Assembly (NCBI GenBank): GCA_045535585.1 | Contig: JAZSLY010000207.1 | Location: 1 to 8,558 of the forward strand | DNA length: 8,558 bases | Source: RGIG6353 sp045535585 | GTDB taxonomy: Bacteria; Bacillota; Clostridia; Oscillospirales; SIG627 | Direction: 5' to 3' | Shown: positions 1 through 5,406 of the stretch, one piece after another | Layout: each line of letters opens with the position of its first letter | Numbering within the stretch: position 1 is the stretch's first letter | Notes under the pieces: generated by a model | Databases searched by the model: none | What the model was told of the DNA's origin: nothing | What the model saw: only the letters and a program-made list of their open reading frames with translations | Made by a program: the position numbers and the translations under genes

Positions 1-610
1 CGGCAAAGTCGATGCCGTCGTGGTCACGCATCCAGACAAGCTGGCTGACGTGACATTCAAGCATCTGTATCTTCAGGTCAATCTCCTCTGTGATATCCAC
101 GTATTCCGTAGGCTGAAAATCCACGCCTGCAAGGGTGTCCATATAGTATATGGGAACAAGCTTTGCAGGCTCTCCGTCCACGGCGCTGTAACGGTGAGGG
201 TAATCGGTATAATTGGGGAGAGTCGCCGTAAAGCTCGCATCGAAAACAAGCTTTGACACAGCCGTGTGGTCGGGCATATAGTCGTCGGGGTTATGGGTGA
301 TGATAAAATCGGGGTTAGCATAGCGGATAACGTCCACTATCTTGTCCCTTGCCTCCTTGTTGCCGTCGTAAATCTCGAGGTCATCAAAGCCTCCCGAGAT
401 AACCTCTATTCCTGCCAGAGCGCCTGCCTTCTTCGCCTCACCTGCACGAATGACGGTAAGCTCGTCGGGTGGAATTATCACGTGACCCAGATTTCCGCTG
501 GAAACGTGGCACACGATGACCCTGTCTCCTCTTTTTACACATTTGGCAAGAGTTCCCGAGCACGCAATCTCCACGTCGTCGGGATGACAGCCAATAGCAA
601 GTACGTTCAT
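1..610 (-). CDS. PIG-L/LmbE-family deacetylase, C-terminus cut by window edge
   Basis: Members of this family are zinc-dependent hydrolases that remove acetyl groups from N-acetylated sugars (MshB, BshB, PIG-L). The visible 203 residues start MNVLAIGCHPDDVE. They carry the family HPDD motif at residues 9-12 and a second motif, THNPDDYMPDH, at 105-115. By family knowledge H9, D12 and H115 are the expected zinc ligands, and an Asp in the HPDD motif is the general base. There is no signal peptide, so the protein should be cytoplasmic. The reading frame is open to base 1 and the protein continues outside the window; family members are usually about 220-270 residues. The start at 608-610 is supported by GGAGG at 618-622, eight bases upstream. 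Only 14 bases separate it from the stop of the upstream oxidoreductase gene, so the two are very probably one transcript. The substrate cannot be told; an N-acetylated sugar or sugar conjugate is the natural inference. Family call is firm. Confidence 0.93.
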   Translation of the reverse strand, partial: MNVLAIGCHPDDVEIACSGTLAKCVKRGDRVIVCHVSSGNLGHVIIPPDELTVIRAGEAKKAGALAGIEVISGGFDDLEIYDGNKEARDKIVDVIRYANPDFIITHNPDDYMPDHTAVSKLVFDASFTATLPNYTDYPHRYSAVDGEPAKLVPIYYMDTLAGVDFQPTEYVDITEEIDLKIQMLECHVSQLVWMRDHDGIDFA

Positions 611-624
611 TTTCTTTCCTCCGT

Positions 625-1623
625 TTATTCTTTCTTTCCGTTTCGGGCACATTCCCGAAGCTTATGTAAAAGCGCAATGGTTTGGGCCGAGCTTTCGGGA
701 GGATTTTTTGTGTTTTCAACCCTGCCCGTCAAAACGTCTACCCAATACGCAATCTCACCTATTATATATTCTCTCTTTTCAATGGGCACGGTAATTGTCT
801 CCCGTCCCTCCTCGGTTAAGGTGACCCTTCCGTTTTGAAGCTCCACCGTTGCCCCTTCAAGCTTCACTCTGTAACCGCTGGAAAAGGCGTCCTCGGGCTT
901 CAACCAGCCTCCGCTGATCAAGACTCCGTAGTCTCCGTAATCCAATCTGCACTCCACGGTGTCCTCATCAAACACACGGCTTTCAATGGAGCAGGAAATT
1001 TTCTTCGGGTCGCCAAACGCCCAACGGGCAAAATCCACGTCGTGAATATTAAGCTCAAATAAGCATCCTCCCGACTCATTTACGTTAAGCTGCCAGCCGT
1101 TCTTGCTCCAAAAGGGCGGTGGGCTGAAGCGGTAAAGCTCCGCCTCTAAAACCCTGCCGTATCCGCCGTTGGCTATCAGCTCTTGCAAATACTCGTATTC
1201 GGGAGCGAAGCGCACGCATTGACCTATCATCAGCTTTTTTCCGCTTTTCCGTGACGCTTCAAGCATAGCGTCGCAATCCTCCTTCAAGAAGGACATAGGC
1301 TTTTCGCACAAAACGGAATATCCGCGGGAAAGCAGGTCTGCGGTAACGGTGGCGTGAAGCTTGGTGGGGAGGCATACGTCCAGAAAATCGGGCTTCTCCT
1401 TTTCAAGCATCTCGTTCATATCGGTATAAAAGTGAATGGGCTTTTCGTTTGCCATTTCACCAAGGGGTATATTTATCGAGGTCTTTTCGGTAAACTTTGC
1501 AGAGTTCAGGTCAAACGCCGCAACAAGCTCAACGGGCACGCCCAGCTTTTCGGAAGCGTACCAATAGGCGTATTGATGAATTCTTGCAATGCCTCCAAAT
1601 CCTATCAAAGCAGCTTTCAGCAT
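625..1623 (-). CDS. Gfo/Idh/MocA-family NAD(P)-dependent oxidoreductase
   Basis: A 332-residue cytoplasmic oxidoreductase of the inositol dehydrogenase/glucose-fructose oxidoreductase family, which oxidises or reduces hydroxyls of sugars and cyclitols. The N-terminal Rossmann fold (about 1-125) starts MLKAALIGFGGIA, with the nucleotide-binding glycines at 8-11. The family EKP motif is at 107-109, with K108 the expected catalytic lysine. The C-terminal substrate domain has ELNIHDVDFARW at 190-201. H194 matches the catalytic His, but the acidic residue four positions before it is Glu190, where Asp is usual. The open frame runs upstream to 1992, but the true start is 1621-1623: it has AAGGAG at 1630-1635 six bases upstream, and the Rossmann strand begins there. 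The upstream extension would run into the divergent regulator gene. First gene of a leftward operon with the LmbE-type deacetylase. Substrate unknown; a step on a modified sugar is inferred. Confidence 0.94.
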   Translation of the reverse strand: MLKAALIGFGGIARIHQYAYWYASEKLGVPVELVAAFDLNSAKFTEKTSINIPLGEMANEKPIHFYTDMNEMLEKEKPDFLDVCLPTKLHATVTADLLSRGYSVLCEKPMSFLKEDCDAMLEASRKSGKKLMIGQCVRFAPEYEYLQELIANGGYGRVLEAELYRFSPPPFWSKNGWQLNVNESGGCLFELNIHDVDFARWAFGDPKKISCSIESRVFDEDTVECRLDYGDYGVLISGGWLKPEDAFSSGYRVKLEGATVELQNGRVTLTEEGRETITVPIEKREYIIGEIAYWVDVLTGRVENTKNPPESSAQTIALLHKLRECARNGKKE

Positions 1624-1658
1624 TCCTTTCTCCTTTTCCAAGCTCTTAATACGATTAT

Positions 1659-1687
1659 ATTGTAGCTTGACAAAAGCTCCTTTGCAA
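1659..1687 (-). promoter_or_regulatory. Promoter of the oxidoreductase-deacetylase operon
   Basis: On the minus strand, TTGCAA (-35, 1682-1687) is followed after 17 bases by TACAAT (-10, 1659-1664). The predicted start near 1652 gives a leader of about 29 bases containing the AAGGAG site. A TATAAT (1654-1659) overlaps the -10 but has no matching -35 at 16-18 bases. The boxes are interleaved with those of the rightward promoter. Inferred from the sequence alone. Confidence 0.55.
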
Positions 1688-1688
1688 G
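1666..1688. repeat. Imperfect palindrome between the divergent promoter boxes (candidate operator)
   Basis: CTTGACAAA (1666-1674) and TTTGCAAG (1681-1688) are inverted copies apart from one extra A at 1670. The element covers the -35 boxes of both divergent promoters and lies between their -10 boxes. A protein bound here would control both directions. It overlaps the promoter consensus itself, so part of the symmetry may be coincidental. Confidence 0.35.
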
Positions 1689-1695
1689 TTATAAT
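1667..1695 (+). promoter_or_regulatory. Consensus promoter of the AraC-family regulator gene
   Basis: TTGACA (1667-1672), a 17-base spacer and TATAAT (1690-1695) form a perfect housekeeping sigma-factor consensus. Transcription would start near 1702, leaving a leader of about 75 bases before the regulator's start at 1777. Such a strong promoter suggests constitutive expression, unless a bound protein or the opposing polymerase blocks it. Confidence 0.75.
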
Positions 1696-1776
1696 AGGAC
1701 AAACAACTTTCAAATTCGGACAGTTATTTTTGAGTTTATATTTTACTATCTTTATCTGAAAATGTTGGAGGCAGGT

Positions 1777-2643
1777 ATGAAAATCGCAGACTCGGAAAAG
1801 GAAATACAGGTATTCGGACTGTTCAGCGCATTCCGTCACACCTTTCAAAAGGACTTTCACTACGACGGAGAAAGCCACGAGGGGTGGGAATTCGTTTTCG
1901 TGGAATCGGGCAGGATGTCGGCAGTTGCCGACGACAAGAGGTACGTCATAAAAAGCGGTGAAATGATATGCCACAAGCCCCTTGAATTCCACAACCTTTC
2001 ACCCTATCATTCCGACGCCACCGCTATCATCTTCTGCTTTCATTGCTCGGACGGGGCAATGAGCTTCTTTGAGAACAAAATTCTGTCGGTAAACCAAAGA
2101 CAGCGCCTATATCTTAACGATATCGCCACCCACGCAGACACCTATTTTGCCGAAAAGGACCCCTTAAGTATTGCAAGGGACGGCTTTATGTCGAAAAAAA
2201 AGGGTGCCTCTCCCCTGCACCTTCAATTCATTCACAACACCATAGAGCTTTTGCTCCTCTCTCTTTATTCCTCCCGAAGCACCGACGTAAAAATCCGTAT
2301 TGACTCCTACACCCAACACCTGAAAAGGAAAAAGCTATCCTCCGCCGTCCGTGGCTATTTAGAGGAAAATCTGCATAGACCCGTCACCCTTGACGAGCTT
2401 GCCTCCCGATTCTCCTATTCTCCATCCACCCTGAAAACCGTCTTTAAGGAAGAAACCGGGGAAAGCATCATCGCCTGCCACAACAGACTCCGTCTGGATA
2501 CGGCAAAAAGGCTTCTCGCCGAAAAAAATCTTTCCGTCGGTGAGATTGCCGACAGGCTGGGCTTTTATTCCCCCTCTCACTTTTCAAGCTTCTTCAAGAA
2601 GAAATGCGGACTCCCCCCCGGAAGCTTTGCCGAAAAAAGCTGA
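1777..2643 (+). CDS. AraC-family transcriptional regulator with N-terminal cupin-type sensor
   Basis: A 288-residue cytoplasmic DNA-binding regulator. Residues about 15-95 look like the cupin/AraC-binding sensor fold, with SHEGWEFVFVESGRM at 33-47 and a KSGEMICHKP loop near 59-68; this domain binds a small sugar-like ligand in relatives. Residues about 186-285 form the AraC double helix-turn-helix. Its first helix-turn-helix is near 203-224 (VTLDELASRFSYSPSTLKTVFK) and its second near 252-273, with the typical IADRLGFYSPSHFSSFFKK. An in-frame ATG exists at 1762, but 1777 is preferred because GGAGG at 1767-1771 lies five bases before it and would be inside the gene if the earlier ATG were used. 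It is divergent from the oxidoreductase-deacetylase operon, with 153 bases between starts. By analogy with linked AraC regulators it probably activates that operon when a sugar is present. The ligand is unknown. Confidence 0.93.
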   Translation: MKIADSEKEIQVFGLFSAFRHTFQKDFHYDGESHEGWEFVFVESGRMSAVADDKRYVIKSGEMICHKPLEFHNLSPYHSDATAIIFCFHCSDGAMSFFENKILSVNQRQRLYLNDIATHADTYFAEKDPLSIARDGFMSKKKGASPLHLQFIHNTIELLLLSLYSSRSTDVKIRIDSYTQHLKRKKLSSAVRGYLEENLHRPVTLDELASRFSYSPSTLKTVFKEETGESIIACHNRLRLDTAKRLLAEKNLSVGEIADRLGFYSPSHFSSFFKKKCGLPPGSFAEKS

Positions 2644-2657
2644 AAACACGCTCTCTT

Positions 2658-2732
2658 TTGAAAAGTCATAAAAATGATGCTATTTTTCTATTGAAAAGTC
2701 ATAATTTTTATGCTATAATATGTTTGAAAAGT
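2658..2732 (+). repeat. 33-bp-period tandem repeat (two and a part copies) carrying promoter boxes
   Basis: TTGAAAAGT occurs at 2658, 2691 and 2724, exactly 33 bases apart. The first two copies share TTGAAAAGTCATAA, then an A/T-only or nearly A/T-only stretch, then ATGCTAT. Copies 1 and 2 each place a -10-like hexamer 17 bases after TTGAAA: TATTTT (2681-2686) in copy 1 and TATAAT (2714-2719) in copy 2. Copy 3 matches only the first nine bases and ends in the ATPase leader. Copy 2 also holds a small palindrome, CATAA-TTT-TTATG (2700-2712). This looks like a duplicated promoter/operator unit. Confidence 0.75.
2691..2719 (+). promoter_or_regulatory. Promoter of the AAA_14/DUF4143 ATPase gene
   Basis: TTGAAA (2691-2696), a 17-base spacer and TATAAT (2714-2719), with a TGC just before the -10 giving an extended -10 element. 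The predicted start near 2726 gives a leader of about 24 bases with GGAGG at 2739-2743. It is the second copy of the 33-bp repeat; the first copy has a weaker -10 (TATTTT). Confidence 0.75.
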
Positions 2733-2749
2733 TGTTTCGGAGGTGTTTT

Positions 2750-4096
2750 ATGTTATATCGAAAGATAGAAGCGCTTATTGAAGAGCACTTAAAAAGCCAA
2801 TCCCCAAAAATTCTGTTAATTGACGGAGCCCGTCAAATAGGTAAAACCTACATTATCAACCACGTAGGAAAAAAGCTTTTTGAAAACTATATAGAAATCA
2901 ATATGGTTGCCGATTATTTGGGAGACCGTCTCTTTGAAAATACAAGAACAGTTGAGGATTTTTATCTGCAGGTAAGTATGCTTGCAGGAAATAAGATGAA
3001 GGAAAAGGAAAATACCCTCATTTTCATCGACGAAATACAGACCTATCCGCACCTCCTGACCTTGCTTAAATTCTTGTCGCAGGACAATAAATTCACCTAC
3101 GTCGCCAGCGGTTCGTTGCTTGGAGTTACGTTGTCGCAAACAACGTCTATCCCTATGGGAAGCATCCGTAAAGTCAGAATGTTCCCGCTGGATTTCGAGG
3201 AATTCCTTTATGCCAATGGAATGAACGAAATTGCAATTTCTTCAATGCGAAGGAAATTTGAACGCCTTGAAGCCCTTGACGAAGCCATGCACAATAAGAT
3301 AATGGACCTGTTTCGAAAATTCCTTCTCGTCGGAGGTCTTCCCGACGCTGTCAACGCATATCTGAACGAAAAGAATATCAGGTCTGTGCGTAACGTTCAG
3401 AGTGAAATTCACGATTATTACGCCACAGATGCTTCTAAATACGATCAGGAAAACAAATTAAAAATCCGTCGGGTTTACGACCTCATCCCCTCCAATATGG
3501 AGAATAAGAAAAAGCGCGTTGTAGCACAGAGCATAGAAAACAAAAGGGGCAAAACCTTCAACGACTATGCCGATGAGTTTGAATATCTCGTAAGCGCAGG
3601 TATAGCCCTTAACGTTCAGGCGATTTCCAATCCCGTTTTCCCTCTCATCGAGTCCACGGGAAAGAACCTCATTAAGCTATATCTGAACGACGTCGGTATT
3701 CTTACGGGCGTTCTCTACGGCAATAATATCCGTGCAATTTTGGACGACGAAAAAAGCATCAATCTCGGTTCGGTTTACGAGACTGCGGTTGCGAGTGAGC
3801 TGATAGCCCACGGGCATAAGCTCTTTTATTACGACAATCGAAGCAAGGGTGAGGTCGATTATCTTATCGACGATTATGCCAGCCTTTCCACCGTGCCGAT
3901 TGAGGTTAAATCAGGTAAGGATTACACCGTGCACAGCGCGTTGAATACCTTTGTGCAAAACGAAGACTATCACATCAAAAAGGCTTTTGTAGTATCTAAT
4001 GAAAGAAACGTTACGCAAAATGGCAAAATAACCTATATTCCAATTTATTATATAATGTTTTTTGACGCCCATTCAGCCGATAACGAGTTATTCTAA
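2750..4096 (+). CDS. AAA_14-domain ATPase with C-terminal DUF4143 (nuclease-like fold)
   Basis: A 448-residue protein of the widespread AAA_14 + DUF4143 family. The N-terminal P-loop ATPase (about 1-215) has Walker A GARQIGKT at 26-33, Walker B LIFIDEIQ at 90-97, and the family VASGSLLG at 118-125 in the sensor region. The DUF4143 part (about 220-440) has GSVYETAVASEL at 340-351, then EVDYLID at 368-374 and IEVKSGK at 384-390. E347, D370, E385 and K387 fit a PD-(D/E)XK-nuclease-like site. No membrane segment is evident. An in-frame ATG lies at 2720, but 2750 is chosen: GGAGG at 2739-2743 is six bases before it, and the promoter's predicted start falls after 2720. The cellular role of the family is not established; proposed roles include stress or defence-type functions. 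It stands alone, converges with the LysR gene (18 bases between stops) and is AT-richer than its neighbours, suggesting an accessory, transferable gene. Confidence 0.93.
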   Translation: MLYRKIEALIEEHLKSQSPKILLIDGARQIGKTYIINHVGKKLFENYIEINMVADYLGDRLFENTRTVEDFYLQVSMLAGNKMKEKENTLIFIDEIQTYPHLLTLLKFLSQDNKFTYVASGSLLGVTLSQTTSIPMGSIRKVRMFPLDFEEFLYANGMNEIAISSMRRKFERLEALDEAMHNKIMDLFRKFLLVGGLPDAVNAYLNEKNIRSVRNVQSEIHDYYATDASKYDQENKLKIRRVYDLIPSNMENKKKRVVAQSIENKRGKTFNDYADEFEYLVSAGIALNVQAISNPVFPLIESTGKNLIKLYLNDVGILTGVLYGNNIRAILDDEKSINLGSVYETAVASELIAHGHKLFYYDNRSKGEVDYLIDDYASLSTVPIEVKSGKDYTVHSALNTFVQNEDYHIKKAFVVSNERNVTQNGKITYIPIYYIMFFDAHSADNELF

Positions 4097-4114
4097 TCCG
4101 AAGGGTGTCACCCC

Positions 4115-4957
4115 CTACCCCTTCAGGTAGCTTTTGAAGGTTTCCACGATTGCGTTGCTGCAGGGCTTACTGTAAAGGTAGGTCACTCTTTCCACCTTTT
4201 CCGAAAAGGGAATATTCACAACGTTTAGGGAAGCCTGACCGCGCCAGGAAAACTCGGGATAAAGGGATGCGCCAAGACCCATTTCGGTATATCTTCGCAC
4301 GTAGTAGGGGTCGTCGCAGAAAATAGTGATATTGGGCAGAAGGTCAAAGGGCTCGAACACCTCTATGAGAAGCTTGTGCAGATTGCTTCCCGCAGGCATG
4401 GACACAAAGGGAGTGGATTTAAGCTCATCAACGCTCACCGCCTTTTTGGAGGCAAGAGGGTTATCCTTGGAGACCGAAAAGAGTATCTCCTCTTTAAGCA
4501 AATATTCCCTCTCCCAGCCTGAGCCGAAATCGGCAAGAGAGGTTACCACAAGGTCAAACTTTACGTTCTCCCCTTGAGGTCTTTGGTGATATATAGCAAA
4601 ATCCACGAAGGGATATCGGCTTTTAAAACGGCTGATGCACTCGGTGATATAACGGCGGTTATTCTCTATCAGGAGGGTTATTTTTCCCTTATACTCGGTG
4701 GTGATGCTCTTTATCTCCTCAACTCCACGCTCTATCTCCGACAGCGCCACGTTAATTCGGTTGAAGAGCACCTTTCCCGACTCGTTAGGCACGATTTTGT
4801 TGGCACGGCGTTCAAAGAGGGTTGTGCCAAGCTCCTTTTCCAGACGCTTCACCGATTGGGAGACGGCAGAGGGCGGTACGGAAAATTTAGATGCGGTGTG
4901 GGAAAAATTGCCCGTCAGCACTGCGTCGCGAAAATACTTTAACTGTAAAAGCTCCAT
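4115..4957 (-). CDS. LysR-family transcriptional regulator
   Basis: A 280-residue LysR-type regulator. The N-terminal winged helix-turn-helix (about 1-60) begins MELLQLKYFRDAVLTGNFSH. Its recognition region is VPPSAVSQSVKRLEKELGTTLFER (27-50), which is close to family consensus. A linker helix follows to about 88. The effector-binding, periplasmic-binding-protein-like domain (about 91-280) starts GKITLLIENNRRYI. Length is slightly under the usual 290-310, and the second subdomain looks compact. The start at 4955-4957 has GGAG at 4964-4967 six bases upstream. It is divergent from the small SemiSWEET-like gene, with 129 bases between starts. LysR proteins usually control the adjacent divergent gene and repress themselves, so that gene is its likeliest target. 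The ligand is unknown. Its 3' end faces the ATPase gene with no convincing terminator between them. Confidence 0.95.
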   Translation of the reverse strand: MELLQLKYFRDAVLTGNFSHTASKFSVPPSAVSQSVKRLEKELGTTLFERRANKIVPNESGKVLFNRINVALSEIERGVEEIKSITTEYKGKITLLIENNRRYITECISRFKSRYPFVDFAIYHQRPQGENVKFDLVVTSLADFGSGWEREYLLKEEILFSVSKDNPLASKKAVSVDELKSTPFVSMPAGSNLHKLLIEVFEPFDLLPNITIFCDDPYYVRRYTEMGLGASLYPEFSWRGQASLNVVNIPFSEKVERVTYLYSKPCSNAIVETFKSYLKG

Positions 4958-4990
4958 TTTTTACTCCATTAAATTTGTTATAGTATCCAT

Positions 4991-5019
4991 ATTATAATAC
5001 ATTGTTTACAATATGTCAA
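4991..5019 (-). promoter_or_regulatory. Consensus promoter of the LysR regulator gene
   Basis: On the minus strand, TTGACA (5014-5019), a 17-base spacer and TATAAT (4991-4996) form a perfect consensus promoter. Transcription would start near 4984, giving a leader of about 27 bases. Its -35 lies inside the spacer of the rightward promoter, so the two polymerases cannot bind together. Confidence 0.75.
5001..5012. repeat. 12-bp palindrome in the shared promoter region (candidate LysR site)
   Basis: ATTGT-TT-ACAAT is a perfect inverted repeat. It covers the -35 of the rightward promoter and lies in the spacer of the leftward one. This position suits a LysR autoregulatory site, but it does not exactly fit the usual T-N11-A pattern, and the region is AT-rich enough that chance symmetry is possible. 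Confidence 0.35.
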
Positions 5020-5033
5020 TTATGTGTTATAAT
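5005..5033 (+). promoter_or_regulatory. Promoter of the SemiSWEET-like membrane protein gene
   Basis: TTTACA (5005-5010), a 17-base spacer and TATAAT (5028-5033), with TGT just before the -10 as an extended -10 element. The predicted start is near 5040. The -35 overlaps a 12-bp palindrome and the LysR promoter spacer, so binding there would affect both genes. Confidence 0.7.
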
Positions 5034-5042
5034 AGAAAGAAA

Positions 5043-5061
5043 GCGAACCCTGTCGGCTCGC
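5043..5061 (+). other. Small stem-loop at the 5' end of the SemiSWEET-like transcript
   Basis: GCGA (5043-5046) pairs with TCGC (5058-5061). After one A/C mismatch, CC (5048-5049) pairs with GG (5055-5056) around a CTGTC loop. It would begin about three bases after the predicted start of transcription. It is the only GC-rich patch in an AT-rich leader, and it could protect the 5' end. Function is inferred and weakly supported. Confidence 0.3.
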
Positions 5062-5086
5062 AAATAAATAATAAGAGGTGTATTTT

Positions 5087-5365
5087 ATGTCAGAACTTTT
5101 TGAAATTTTTATGGTAGTTCTTTTCGGTCTTTCCTGGCCTATGAACGTAATCAAGTCCTACAAGGTAAGAACCACCAAGGGTAAGAGCCTTATGTTCCTT
5201 ATCTTCATCTGGGTAGGCTACATATTCGGAATTGCGTCCAAGCTTTTGGCGGACAGCTTCAAGTGGTACGTGCTTTTCTTCTACGTGCTCAACTTCATTA
5301 TGGTGTCGGTAGACCTTATTCTTTATATAAGAAATAAGAGGCTCGACAAATTAGCAGAGAAATAG
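5087..5365 (+). CDS. Small three-helix membrane protein, SemiSWEET/PQ-loop-like
   Basis: A 92-residue integral membrane protein with three predicted helices at about 5-22, 34-54 and 59-82 and a basic tail ending KRLDKLAEK. The size, three-helix layout and first-helix Pro followed by a polar loop and Ser (SWPMNVIKSYKVRTTKGKS, 16-34) resemble SemiSWEET sugar transporters, which work as dimers. The classical PQ pair is PM here (residues 18-19), so it is a divergent member if the assignment is right. The start at 5087 has AAGAGG at 5073-5078 eight bases upstream; a GTG three codons earlier overlaps that site and is less likely. It is a single-gene unit ended by a strong terminator, and is divergent from the LysR gene that probably controls it. 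Transport of a sugar or other small molecule is inferred, not shown. Confidence 0.75.
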   Translation: MSELFEIFMVVLFGLSWPMNVIKSYKVRTTKGKSLMFLIFIWVGYIFGIASKLLADSFKWYVLFFYVLNFIMVSVDLILYIRNKRLDKLAEK

Positions 5366-5371
5366 GAATGT

Positions 5372-5406
5372 AAAAAAAGGTTGTGAGTTTTCTCACAACC
5401 TTTTTT
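5372..5406. terminator. Bidirectional intrinsic terminator
   Basis: GGTTGTGAG (5378-5386) and CTCACAACC (5391-5399) form a perfect 9-bp stem with a TTTT loop. The stem is flanked by six As (5372-5377) and seven Ts (5400-5406), so a U-tract follows the hairpin in both directions. It lies between the convergent SemiSWEET-like and PocR-type genes and serves both. The last T residues overlap the stop codon of the leftward gene. Confidence 0.92.

Noticed and set aside
266..838. A 190-residue open frame on the plus strand
   Set aside because: It runs antisense through the deacetylase and oxidoreductase genes, whose family motifs are clear; no ribosome site or recognisable domain.
1624..1992. N-terminal extension of the oxidoreductase from 1992
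   Set aside because: It overlaps the AraC gene and both promoters, has no family similarity, and the Rossmann fold starts cleanly at 1623.
2193..2200. Run of eight A residues in the AraC gene as a programmed frameshift site
   Set aside because: The reading frame continues intact into both helix-turn-helix motifs, and no alternative frame product or stimulatory structure is evident.
2672..2687. AAAAAT/ATTTTT pairing after the AraC stop as a terminator
   Set aside because: All pairs are A/T and it lies inside the 33-bp repeat; the symmetry is explained by the repeat and base composition.
4100..4124. GAAGGG/CCCTTC inverted repeat between the ATPase and LysR stop codons as a terminator
   Set aside because: The stem is only 6 bp with a 13-base loop and no T-tract follows in either direction.
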